Below, one piece after another: positions 9,001-16,570 of a DNA stretch of 64,000 nucleotides (position 1 is its first letter; every line of letters begins with the position of its first letter). Below the pieces are notes generated by a model. The model saw only the letters and a program-made list of their open reading frames with translations. It had not been told where the DNA came from and searched no databases. The position numbers and the translations under genes were made by a program. The DNA comes from Desulfoscipio gibsoniae DSM 7213 (GTDB lineage Bacteria; Bacillota; Desulfotomaculia; Desulfotomaculales; Desulfallaceae), in the NCBI RefSeq assembly GCF_000233715.2, contig NC_021184.1, positions 1,458,501 through 1,522,500 of the forward strand. The letters are read 5' to 3'.

Positions 9001-9189
9001 TTGTGCTCTTTTTAACAATTGTAATTGTTTAACGAAATAATTGCAAGCCATTATTATAAAGATTGTCTGATAACGCACAAATGACTGTCTGTTATTATGC
9101 AATAGTGCAAGCCTTTATTTTACTTGTGTCTTGGTTCACATTTGACTCGGATAAATAATTAATAAATAAAATTGTCTCTTATCAAACAA
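9001..9189. promoter_or_regulatory. Repeated TTGT-N10-ACAA dyads, candidate activator sites
   Basis: The 547-bp gap between the kinase gene and the TauE/SafE gene contains three exact TTGT-N10-ACAA dyads (9001-9018, 9063-9080, 9172-9189) and two near matches (9085-9102 and 9124-9141). Sites 9063 and 9085 are 22 bp apart, about two helical turns. All lie 50-240 bp upstream of the -24/-12 promoter, where NtrC-type enhancer sites are expected. Binding by the adjacent regulator is inferred. Confidence 0.5.
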
Positions 9190-9240
9190 TGGTAATGTTG
9201 TTGAGTGTTTAAAAATCCACAGATGATGCGATATTTATTC

Positions 9241-9256
9241 TGGCATGATATATGCA
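9241..9256 (+). promoter_or_regulatory. Sigma-54 (-24/-12) promoter
   Basis: TGGCATGATATATGCA fits the sigma-54 consensus TGGCACG-N4-TTGCA with GG and GC at the correct spacing and only two deviations. It drives the plus-strand TauE/SafE gene, leaving a leader of about 240 bases that contains an ACATTC/GAATGT inverted repeat near 9290-9309. Confidence 0.75.
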
Positions 9257-9497
9257 ACGATAAACAATCAATAAAAATAATTTTTTTCACATTCTCCGTC
9301 GGGAATGTAAAGAACGCAAATTCATTATATCACATTCTCAAATTGCAAAAAAGGAACAAAGGGGGGATGAACTGGAGAGTACCTGGTTCGCGGTTAAATG
9401 AGCCAGACGTTATAAATTTAATAATGCTATATTATTTGGTTATTAATTGTAAAGTGATTACTTTTAAAAAAAAGATTATAGTAGCGGGGGGAAAAAT

Positions 9498-10436
9498 ATG
9501 CTGGAAGGAATTTTAGCCAAGGCAAGCATGATCATGGAGCTGGCTAACAACTCCCAGGTGGCCTCGGCAGTGACCCAGGCCTCGGGAACGCCGGGGATGC
9601 CCTGGTGGGCGTGGCCTCTTATATTGCTGGTAACATGCTTTGTTATGGGCATAGTGGCTGTGATGGCGGGTGTGGGTGGCGGAGTGCTGTTTGTACCCAT
9701 CGTAGGTAGTTTCTTTCCGTTCCACCTGGATTTTGTACGGGGCGCGGGACTGATTGTCGCCTTGGCAGGTGCCCTGGCGGCAGGCCCTGGTTTACTGAAA
9801 GCCAATCTGGCTAATTTGCGACTGGCCTTGCCGGTGGCGCTTATTGCATCCACCTTCAGTATTGTGGGAGCGTTTATCGGCCTGGCGCTACCGGCAGACT
9901 TATTACAAATTTGTTTGGGTATTACCATCAGCTTGATTGCGGTACTTTTTATATTCTCGAAAAACAGTGAATTTCCCAATGTAGGGCAGCCTGATGCATT
10001 ATCTCGTTCTCTTAATATCAGTGGTTCCTATTATGAGCCCTCGGCCGGTCGTCCGGTTAAATGGATGGTCTGGCGCACTCCACAGGGATTCTTGCTTTTC
10101 GTGGCTATCGGTTTGGTTGCTGGAATGTTTGGTCTGGGCGCCGGCTGGGCCAATGTACCGGTATTGAACCTGCTTATGGGTGCACCGCTGAAAATCGCTG
10201 TGGGGTCAAGTAAGTTCCTATTATCCATTACTGATACGTCGGCAGCATGGGTTTATTTAAATCAGGGAGCGGTATTGCCTATCATAGCTGTACCGTCGGT
10301 ACTGGGTATTATGCTGGGTTCACTGGTGGGTGTTAAGCTATTGGCCGGGGCTAAACCCAAAATAGTGCGCAACATGGTTATTATCATGCTGTTATTTGCC
10401 GGAATCAGGTCCTTTCTCAAAGGATTAGGATACTAG
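9498..10436 (+). CDS. TauE/SafE-family anion (sulfite/sulfonate) exporter-like permease
   Basis: 312 residues with about eight hydrophobic helices in two halves. Each half carries the glycine-rich TauE/SafE signature (MAGVGGGVLFVP near residue 57 and FGLGAGWANVPVL near 215). The family moves sulfite, sulfoacetate, sulfolactate and other small anions across the inner membrane. A GGGGGG site lies five bases before the ATG. It is cotranscribed with the membrane protein 16 bp downstream, and its promoter is the -24/-12 element at 9241. In a sulfate-reducer-like genome a sulfur anion is a plausible substrate, but the sequence does not settle it. Confidence 0.85.
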   Translation: MLEGILAKASMIMELANNSQVASAVTQASGTPGMPWWAWPLILLVTCFVMGIVAVMAGVGGGVLFVPIVGSFFPFHLDFVRGAGLIVALAGALAAGPGLLKANLANLRLALPVALIASTFSIVGAFIGLALPADLLQICLGITISLIAVLFIFSKNSEFPNVGQPDALSRSLNISGSYYEPSAGRPVKWMVWRTPQGFLLFVAIGLVAGMFGLGAGWANVPVLNLLMGAPLKIAVGSSKFLLSITDTSAAWVYLNQGAVLPIIAVPSVLGIMLGSLVGVKLLAGAKPKIVRNMVIIMLLFAGIRSFLKGLGY

Positions 10437-10452
10437 ATGGAGGTAGAGATAT

Positions 10453-10935
10453 ATGAGTAGTCAAGTGAGAGCAGAAAAAGTGCAACAGCAGACTGCACCG
10501 GCCAAGCAAAAGGCTGCGACACCCCAGGTGGAAGTACCTGCTGAGCAAATTAAATACGCTAACTTGCTCCTGTATTGCTCCTGGACTGGAATTGGCATAC
10601 TGGTAGTCACTTTCCTTCTTTACATGAGTGGTATAATGAGCTCGTATATTCCGCCCGCGGAAATATCTCAATATTGGGGAATGAGTGTTCATGATTACCT
10701 GGCAGCCACCGGGGCCCCGCATGGTTGGGCATGGCTGGGCATGTTGGGAAACGGTGATTATCTAAACTTTATAGGTATTGCTTTTCTGGCTTTGCTTACT
10801 ATAGTGGGTTATTTAACACTTCTATTACCTGCTTACCTGCGCAAGAAAGATATTCCCTATGCCACCATTGCAGTATTGGAGATTACTGTGCTTACGTTGG
10901 CTGCCTCCGGTATTCTTAAAGTTGGCGGTCACTGA
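10453..10935 (+). CDS. Small integral membrane protein, partner of the TauE/SafE permease
   Basis: 160 residues. A charged Ala/Gln/Lys-rich N-terminus of about 35 residues precedes three hydrophobic helices (about 38-62, 98-123, 134-155). The arrangement resembles DUF1634-type proteins, which are commonly encoded next to TauE/SafE permeases. GGAGGT precedes the ATG, 16 bp after the permease stop, so both genes share the sigma-54 transcript. Probably an accessory subunit of the exporter; no catalytic motif is visible. Confidence 0.7.
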   Translation: MSSQVRAEKVQQQTAPAKQKAATPQVEVPAEQIKYANLLLYCSWTGIGILVVTFLLYMSGIMSSYIPPAEISQYWGMSVHDYLAATGAPHGWAWLGMLGNGDYLNFIGIAFLALLTIVGYLTLLLPAYLRKKDIPYATIAVLEITVLTLAASGILKVGGH

Positions 10936-10979
10936 TAATAAATCATTATAGTAGAGCAATTTTTGAATAAAAATCTGCT

Positions 10980-11023
10980 GGTTGCGGTTCGGTGTGATAC
11001 AAAATATGCTCGATCCCGCAACC
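10980..11023. repeat. Inverted repeat downstream of the exporter operon
   Basis: GGTTGCGG (10980-10987) pairs with CCGCAACC (11016-11023) around a 28-base spacer. There is no T run, so it is not a standard terminator; it may be a transcript-end hairpin or a regulator site for the next gene. Confidence 0.4.
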
Positions 11024-11114
11024 GACAGGTTCCATCTTATATGTACGGCGCTATCTCCAGATGGTCGTAGAGCACTGCGGTCCTATGCAGTTAGTTTATG
11101 GAGGGCATCTATTT

Positions 11115-11789
11115 ATGGATAGTAAATTTATGGAACAGTTTAGCAGGCATAAAAATGATTTTCTTAAGGAACTTACCAGAGGCAACATAGAAATTAACTT
11201 TAAAGCCGATAGTAATGCGGATAGTAAAAAAATGATTCTTGAACTGTTTGAACAGTGGTTGCTGAAAAAAACCGACCTGGAGCAATTGCAGCCAATCCAA
11301 ACTGTTCAGGATGATACCCAATCATTTGATGATTTTTTGGATGATGTGTTATCCCGGGCTAAAAAGATATTGAATGAACGAGGTATTAAAATTGCTTATA
11401 CCTCGTTGAGCAATAAATTTGGCATTGCCGAATCATGGAAGTGTATAAGAGTGTTCGGCAGCAACAATATATATTACAGGATCGGTAAAACCCGTCCCCG
11501 CAAAGGTCCTTATAAAGGACAGGAGTATTTAGTGATTGACCTGGTTATGGATGGTAATAAAAAACAAGTATTTGTTCCGCTTTTGAAAAAAAAGGACGCT
11601 ATAGAAAACCAGTTGGGGGTTCCTCTGGAAAGGGAGCTGCCTAAAGTTGAAGCCACCGGTAAATACCGCTTAAAGCTAATGCTGCCGTATGATGTGGTAA
11701 AGGAAAGAAACAAGCGTCTGGCGGCGAAGAAACTGGCGGATTTTGTTGAAGCCACCAAGCCCCACCTTAATGAGCTGGGTGTAATTTGA
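11115..11789 (+). CDS. Hypothetical cytoplasmic protein, DUF4268-like C-terminus
   Basis: 224 residues from the preferred start. GGAGGG at 11100-11105 sits nine bases before the ATG at 11115, whereas the frame extends upstream to 11061 without a ribosome site. There are no membrane segments. The middle region (FGIAESWKCIRVFGSNNIYYRIG) and the C-terminal charged helices (IENQLGVPLERELP, then KERNKRLAAKKLADFV) recall DUF4268-like domains seen in nuclease-associated proteins, but the resemblance is weak and no PD-(D/E)xK triad is evident. The gene is followed by a long hairpin at 11806-11860. Function unknown. Confidence 0.65.
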   Translation: MDSKFMEQFSRHKNDFLKELTRGNIEINFKADSNADSKKMILELFEQWLLKKTDLEQLQPIQTVQDDTQSFDDFLDDVLSRAKKILNERGIKIAYTSLSNKFGIAESWKCIRVFGSNNIYYRIGKTRPRKGPYKGQEYLVIDLVMDGNKKQVFVPLLKKKDAIENQLGVPLERELPKVEATGKYRLKLMLPYDVVKERNKRLAAKKLADFVEATKPHLNELGVI

Positions 11790-11805
11790 AAAATGGTAAT
11801 AAAAA

Positions 11806-11860
11806 TTTCCGGGTGTGATAAGCAGTTGCTCAACAAGCAGGGGCTTATCGTACCCGGAAA
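11806..11860. other. Long hairpin after the DUF4268-like gene
   Basis: An almost continuous 18-bp stem: 11806-11814 with 11852-11860, a GT/GT wobble step, then 11817-11823 with 11843-11849. It lies 17 bases after the stop codon. No T run follows on the plus strand; on the minus strand it is followed by TTTTTATT, so it would work better as a terminator there although no minus-strand gene feeds it. Confidence 0.55.
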
Positions 11861-11898
11861 AATAAAATATCCCTTTGGAACTGTTCCAAGGTAAACCT

Positions 11899-11939
11899 CC
11901 GTATAGGGAATCGTGATTAGATACGGTTCCATTTTTTTT
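11899..11939 (+). terminator. Probable terminator
   Basis: CCGTAT (11899-11904) pairs with ATACGG (11921-11926), followed by TTCCA and eight T residues. Modest stem, strong T tract; probably ends transcription before the CBS-domain gene. Confidence 0.5.
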
Positions 11940-12089
11940 CAATAATGCTTTTGCAAGTAGGCAGTGCCATTTAAACGGTTGAATATCCTGTGCGACCATT
12001 GCAGTACTGAGCTAATGTTTTATTTTGTTTATTGCGGCCAGTCTTAAGCTGCATGGATGAGGATTTCTCGTGTTCAGGAGGTAATTCAA

Positions 12090-12620
12090 GTGTCTGAACA
12101 ATCAGAAAAAAAAGTAAGTGATATAATGATTCCGGTGCGTAATTATAGGGTCGTATCGCATAATTGTACAGTTGCGGATGCTATTAAGGTATTGCACAGG
12201 GGTTATTACCAGCGCAATATTGGCGGGCAGGGACATAGATCGGTTATTGTAAGCGACGATTACGGCAACCCACTGGGTATGGTTACTTTCAGGTCTGTAT
12301 TACAGGCCCTTGAACCATTTTTTGCTAAAGCGGAGCATCTTTCTGTACCTACCTTTTGGGAGGGGTTATTTACCGAAAGATGTGTTTCCGAAGCTCGAAA
12401 AAGTATTAAAGATATTATGCACCCTATTAATGTTATTGCCCTGGATGCCAACGACACGTTAATTAAGGCGGTACATGCCATGATTAAACACAAACTAGGC
12501 ACCCTGCCGGTAAAGAAAAACAACCGTTTGGTTGGTATGATCAGGGTCAATGAGTTGTTTTCTGAAGTGCACGATTTGGTGGTGGGTGCACAAGGTATGG
12601 AAGGTGCACATATTGGATGA
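12090..12620 (+). CDS. CBS-domain protein
   Basis: 176 residues with two CBS motifs. The first runs from about residue 8 (VSDIMIPVRNYRVV) to VTFRSVLQALE and the second from about 105 (IKDIMHPINVIAL) to MIRVNELF. Paired CBS motifs form a Bateman module that binds adenosyl ligands and regulates partner proteins. No effector domain is attached, so it acts through an unknown partner. The frame opens at 12057, but AGGAGGT at 12076-12082 sits seven bases before the GTG at 12090, which is chosen as start. A terminator follows at 12659. Confidence 0.85.
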   Translation: MSEQSEKKVSDIMIPVRNYRVVSHNCTVADAIKVLHRGYYQRNIGGQGHRSVIVSDDYGNPLGMVTFRSVLQALEPFFAKAEHLSVPTFWEGLFTERCVSEARKSIKDIMHPINVIALDANDTLIKAVHAMIKHKLGTLPVKKNNRLVGMIRVNELFSEVHDLVVGAQGMEGAHIG

Positions 12621-12658
12621 CAACTATATTGTGCAACAAAATGATTAAGTTGACAGAT

Positions 12659-12684
12659 AAAGCCCGGTCGGGGGCTTTTTTTTT
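12659..12684 (+). terminator. Rho-independent terminator
   Basis: 7-bp stem AAAGCCC/GGGCTTT with loop GGTCGG followed by a run of nine T residues. Ends the CBS-domain gene. Confidence 0.9.
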
Positions 12685-12796
12685 AAGCAACAACTGCCAT
12701 ATAATTAATAAAATATTTCACAAAGTAATTGATTTTTTGTTGCCCGGAAATTATAATGGTATAAATGGTATATGGTGCGAAGGGAGGGGGCGGGTA

Positions 12797-13030
12797 GTGG
12801 CTGTGGTTATTAGTATGGGTAATTTAAGGGAATCTCCGGCGATTAAACAGGAAAACAAGGCGGTACGCTGGTTGGAAGATCCTTTTTTACAGGCAGAATT
12901 AGCCAGAGTGGAAATGTGCCGTGCGGACCATCCTAGCCATGTCAATGAGGGTATTATTAATTATATTTTTGCCTGTGCAATAAGCTATGTGGGGGTAAGT
13001 GCATACTGGCTTGTGAAATATATTATATGA
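12797..13030 (+). CDS. Small single-helix membrane protein
   Basis: 77 residues from the GTG at 12797, which has GGGAGGGGG six bases upstream. The frame is open back to 12617, but that part contains the terminator at 12659-12684 and is unlikely to be translated. A soluble N-terminal part with an acidic/aromatic stretch (VRWLEDPFLQAELARVEM) is followed by one hydrophobic helix at the end (YIFACAISYVGVSAYWLVKY), giving a tail-anchored layout. Bounded by terminators on both sides, so monocistronic. Not recognised. Confidence 0.55.
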   Translation: MAVVISMGNLRESPAIKQENKAVRWLEDPFLQAELARVEMCRADHPSHVNEGIINYIFACAISYVGVSAYWLVKYII

Positions 13031-13057
13031 ATGAGTGTGAATTATGGTGCAATTAAG

Positions 13058-13095
13058 AACGTTCAGCAGAGCATTTGCTTGCTGAACGTTTTAAA
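13058..13095. terminator. Bidirectional-looking terminator
   Basis: 10-bp perfect stem (13058-13067 with 13081-13090), inner loop with a further AGC/GCT pair, followed by TTTTAAATTTT. It lies between the small membrane protein gene and the convergent LarA-like gene. Confidence 0.75.
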
Positions 13096-13146
13096 TTTTA
13101 ATCTAAGTTTTACGTTGCGATTATGTGCAACCGGTGGAAGTGAATA

Positions 13147-14400
13147 TCAGGGCAGGCGCAATAGGTTGTTATAACCATCAAATTGCATAGTTATGGATGG
13201 ACCGGTAGTTTCCACCAGCGGGTTGTCGCGCAACTCGGGCAACAGGTTTTCTGACACGCGCATGATGTTCAGGTGTAGGGTGTTTTTTATTTGCATCACC
13301 CGCGCGCTGGCAGGTGGTATATTACCGATACTATTCAAAGCTATGCTTATAGCCGCACGGTCATCGGGCAGGGTGATGGGAAGCATGGCTCTCTGGATGA
13401 AGGTACTGGTCATCACATTTAATATAGTAGACTCCATATTAATCTTACCAACCAGTCTTTGGGTGGTAAAATCCGCTAGGCCGATACCCGTAGCATTACC
13501 TCCGGATTCCTTTGAGATATCCAGGGCTACGATACGCTGAATATCCGGGTTGGTGGGTTCTGGAACTCCGTGAATGCGCATCCTGCCAATAATGTTGGTA
13601 TCCATACCGGTACCGCTAAAGTTTTTGCCTATATATTCTACAATTAGTAAATCCAGGTGGTCGATAGTAAGGCAGGGCATAATTGACCGTGCTTTGGAGA
13701 GCAACTGCTGTTCTCCGCTAACAAACCGATCGGGCTTTAGTGCAACTATCTGCATGGTATCCTCATGGGCGTCTTCTAAGATGGCCAGGCCCATAACCAC
13801 AGGCAATTTTTGCATGATTATCCGCGCTGCTGAGGGGATAAGCCGGGGCAGCAAACGTGCGCCAAAGCTATGTATCGCTTTAGCACCCCGAGGCCCGCCC
13901 AAACCTATTGCTAGCATTTTCTGCAAACCGCTTTCGGCCGGGCCGTGAAAAGAGGTGTGAGGCTTTATACGGTTTATTACAATAATGGCATCACATTGAC
14001 AGGCGATTTCGGTAGCATACAATGGGACGCTGTCTTCTAAACTGCCTACAGGCCGGCAAGCAGATCCGGTATATACTGGCGCACCAATAGCAGCCGGGGT
14101 AATGCCCAGGGAGCTTAGTATGGCTTTTTGACCATCGGCCGTACCCCCGCCATGGCTGCCCATGGCAGCAATGATCAACGGTTCTGCGGACAGTTCTTTG
14201 ATATAGGTGATAACTTCCTTTAAAATAGTGACAATGTTATTGATGCCTCTGCTGCCTGCTGTTATACCAACGCGCTGTCCGGGGACTAGACAATCTTTTA
14301 AGTTGCTATGCATCAGCTGCTCTCTTACCGCTCTAGCCACATCGGGCAGGGCGTGATGGGGAAAAGTCAATTTGATATCTTGCATTGTTGGAAATTGCAT
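13147..14400 (-). CDS. LarA-family (DUF2088) lactate racemase-like protein
   Basis: 417 residues, close to the 424 of characterised LarA. The N-terminal half has the DUF2088 glycine-rich loops (GITAGSRGINN near residue 48 and the metal/cofactor-region MGSHGGGTADGQ near 101), followed by INRIKPHTSFHG with His and Lys residues in the expected catalytic zone. True lactate racemase uses a nickel-pincer nucleotide made by LarB/C/E; none of those genes is near, and the GSHGGG loop differs from the GTHRP form. It may be a racemase or epimerase for another hydroxyacid. GGGAG precedes the ATG. Confidence 0.75.
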   Translation of the reverse strand: MQFPTMQDIKLTFPHHALPDVARAVREQLMHSNLKDCLVPGQRVGITAGSRGINNIVTILKEVITYIKELSAEPLIIAAMGSHGGGTADGQKAILSSLGITPAAIGAPVYTGSACRPVGSLEDSVPLYATEIACQCDAIIVINRIKPHTSFHGPAESGLQKMLAIGLGGPRGAKAIHSFGARLLPRLIPSAARIIMQKLPVVMGLAILEDAHEDTMQIVALKPDRFVSGEQQLLSKARSIMPCLTIDHLDLLIVEYIGKNFSGTGMDTNIIGRMRIHGVPEPTNPDIQRIVALDISKESGGNATGIGLADFTTQRLVGKINMESTILNVMTSTFIQRAMLPITLPDDRAAISIALNSIGNIPPASARVMQIKNTLHLNIMRVSENLLPELRDNPLVETTGPSITMQFDGYNNLLRLP

Positions 14401-14578
14401 GCTTTTATCTCCCTGTGCAAAGTATTATACGTATTATAGCGCAAACCATGGCACACGGATGTGATATTTTCAATAAATAATTGAGCTGGCCAGCAATGTG
14501 GATTGTTTTGAATCCCGATATTGGCATGTGGTATGATATAGAAAAATGCCCTGTTAGGGTAGTGGGAGGCGTTTTAAG

Positions 14579-15103
14579 TTGTCCGGTATTATGCAAACGG
14601 TAGCCGGGCTTATGGCGGTGGCCGCCAGGACTGCGCCCAAAAGTTTGGGACAAGATTATTTGGACATACAGGTACTGGCTGGTGATGATCTGCGCAGGCT
14701 GGCCGATGAGATGGATAAATTCGGACGGGAAACCGGAAAGATTAATTTTGACCGGGATGCGGAGAACATCCGGCATTCTGATGCAGTATTGTTTGTGTCT
14801 TTGAGAGAAAATCAGCCATTGGGTCTTGATTGCGGTGCCTGCGGACAGGATAAATGCGCCCAATTGGAAAGCCGGCAGGGGCCGGATTTTGAGGGGCCGC
14901 TTTGTGCCTGGAGGGTGATGGATCTGGGTATTGCCATTGGATCGGCGGCGAAAACGGCGGGCATATTAAATGTTGATAACCGGGTCATGTACCGGCCGGC
15001 GGCGGTGGCTAAAAAAATGGGGCTGGTCAAGGGTGCCATTGTCTGTGCCATTCCCATATCCGCCACTAGTAAAAATATTTATTTTGACAGGCCGGTAAAA
15101 TAG
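14579..15103 (+). CDS. DUF2148 ferredoxin-domain protein
   Basis: 174 residues. The central Cys cluster CGACGQDKC (about residue 85) with the later GPLC gives four cysteines in the DUF2148 arrangement, taken to bind an Fe-S cluster. The rest is an alpha/beta region with small-residue-rich helices (DLGIAIGSAAKTAG). The family is widespread in anaerobes and of unknown role. A TTG start is chosen because GGGAGG lies eight bases upstream; the ATG at 14591 is the alternative. It precedes fni by 31 bp and may be cotranscribed. Confidence 0.8.
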   Translation: MSGIMQTVAGLMAVAARTAPKSLGQDYLDIQVLAGDDLRRLADEMDKFGRETGKINFDRDAENIRHSDAVLFVSLRENQPLGLDCGACGQDKCAQLESRQGPDFEGPLCAWRVMDLGIAIGSAAKTAGILNVDNRVMYRPAAVAKKMGLVKGAIVCAIPISATSKNIYFDRPVK

Positions 15104-15134
15104 CTGTTGGGGGGCGCTGGTTATTACCAGACAG

Positions 15135-16172
15135 ATGAGGAAACTCGAACATATTAAATATGCGATGGAATTGCCGGAGGTATTGGACCAATCCGGGTTT
15201 GCAGATCTTTTGCTGGTGCATAATGCGCTGCCTGAACTTGATTGGGACAAGACTAACACTTCCTGTAGCTTCATGGGCAAACAATTAAGTGCTCCGTTGA
15301 TGATTAATGCCATTACCGGCGGGCATGCCGGTGTGCTGGAAATCAATCGGGGGCTGGCCAAAGCGGCCGCCGCTACGGGAATTGCCATGGCTGTGGGGTC
15401 GCAGAGGGCGGCGCTGGATGACCCGGCGGTGCGCAATACTTTTTGCGTGGCCAGGGAGGAAAATCCCCGGGGGTTGTTGCTTGCTAACTTGAGTGCTTTT
15501 TGTACCCTGGAAGAGGCGCTGGAAGCCGTAAACATGATTGAAGCTGACGGTATTCAGCTGTATCTCAATGTAAACCAAGAACTGGTGATGCGTGAGGGAG
15601 AAGTTAATTTCAGTGGTGCCCTGGAAAATATCAGAAACCTTGTTCTGAATTTGCCGGTACCAGTGCTGGTCAAAGAAGTAGGCTGTGGAATGGCGAGGAA
15701 GACAGTGCTGGCTCTGGCTAATGCCGGGGTGCATTATATAGATGTCAGTGGTTTTGGCGGCACCAACTTTGCAGCCATTGAAGGGATGCGCGGTGGTAAA
15801 AACTGCGCTTCATTGGAGCATTGGGGGATACCAACGGCCGTTAGCCTGCTGGAGGCGCTAAGTGTAGGTAAGGGCATATCTGTGGTGGCTTCGGGGGGTG
15901 TGCGTACCGCTGAGGACATGGCCAAGGCACTGGCTGCCGGAGCCTCATTGGTGGCAATGGCGGGGCCATTTTTGCGGGTGTTGAAGCGAGAGGGGCCGGA
16001 AAGGTTAATTATATTTATTAATGAATTAATAACGAACCTGCGCCGAATAATGATGCTTACTGGTGCTCAACATACGACTGCACTGGCCCAACAACCCCTG
16101 GTGATTACTGGACTTGTTGGGGAATGGCTAAAGCGGCGCGGCATTGATATCAATAAATACGCCGTGCGATAA
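15135..16172 (+). CDS. fni: Type 2 isopentenyl-diphosphate delta-isomerase
   Basis: 345 residues, FMN-dependent IDI-2 TIM barrel that interconverts IPP and DMAPP for isoprenoid (menaquinone, undecaprenol) synthesis. Visible family landmarks are RKLEHI at the N-terminus, PLMINAITGG, AVGSQRAA, the LYLNVNQELVMREG segment with the conserved Asn/Gln-Glu, KEVGCGM, and DVSGFGGTNFAAIE for FMN/phosphate binding. The ATG at 15135 is 20 bases from GGGGGG (15109-15114). An in-frame ATT at 15123, eight bases from that site and giving ITRQMRKLEHI, is an alternative, as the family often begins with a TRxxRKxEHI-like stretch. Confidence 0.92.
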   Translation: MRKLEHIKYAMELPEVLDQSGFADLLLVHNALPELDWDKTNTSCSFMGKQLSAPLMINAITGGHAGVLEINRGLAKAAAATGIAMAVGSQRAALDDPAVRNTFCVAREENPRGLLLANLSAFCTLEEALEAVNMIEADGIQLYLNVNQELVMREGEVNFSGALENIRNLVLNLPVPVLVKEVGCGMARKTVLALANAGVHYIDVSGFGGTNFAAIEGMRGGKNCASLEHWGIPTAVSLLEALSVGKGISVVASGGVRTAEDMAKALAAGASLVAMAGPFLRVLKREGPERLIIFINELITNLRRIMMLTGAQHTTALAQQPLVITGLVGEWLKRRGIDINKYAVR

Positions 16173-16304
16173 AAAAATTATTTATTAAGTTAAAAAGCAG
16201 GAATGTTTTAACTGGCGTTGAATTATTTATCAAAAGGTGTTGGGTTGACTGCTCACATAGCCGACAGGGTAATCATAATAACAACTTTTTTAAAGTAAAT
16301 AATC

Positions 16305-16461
16305 AGCAGGTGCCCCCTTGATGGGGGAGAATAGGGAACCGGGTGTAATTCCCGGGCGGTCCCGCCACTGTAACCGGGTAGCCTGCGCCACAAGGCCACT
16401 GATGATACCATCGGGAAGGCGGCGATTGAGGTGTTGATCCGGAAGCCAGGAGACCTGCCTG
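16305..16461 (+). ncRNA. Cobalamin riboswitch
   Basis: Canonical AdoCbl/B12 element: AGGTGCC near 16308, AATAGGGAA (16331-16339), the conserved CCGCCACTGTAACC core (about 16362-16375), and the B12 box GAAGCCAGGAGACCTGCC (16442-16459). The GCAGGTGCC start pairs with GACCTGCC at the end to form P1. It is followed by a terminator hairpin (16509-16544), so B12 binding is expected to shut off cobT by termination. Confidence 0.95.
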
Positions 16462-16508
16462 CTGTGCGGTAGACTCTTATGTTGGAGAGTATATCGGTGG
16501 ATGATGGC

Positions 16509-16544
16509 AAAGTTCACGGTCGTTAAGACTGTGAACTTTTTTAT
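16509..16544 (+). terminator. Riboswitch-controlled terminator
   Basis: Stem 16510-16521 with 16527-16538 (loop GTTAA), then seven T residues. It lies between the cobalamin riboswitch and cobT, in the position of a switch-controlled attenuator. Confidence 0.9.
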
Positions 16545-16570
16545 TTAAATACAAGCACGGGAGGTTAAAA

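Noticed and set aside
9367-9516. 50-codon frame in the leader of the TauE/SafE gene with GGGGGG before its ATG
   Set aside because: The G run abuts the ATG with no spacer, the peptide is not family-like and it overlaps the true gene start; kept only as a possible leader peptide.
12617-12796. Upstream extension of the small membrane protein frame
   Set aside because: It runs through a clear terminator hairpin and T run (12659-12684); the ribosome site at 12782-12790 fits the later GTG.
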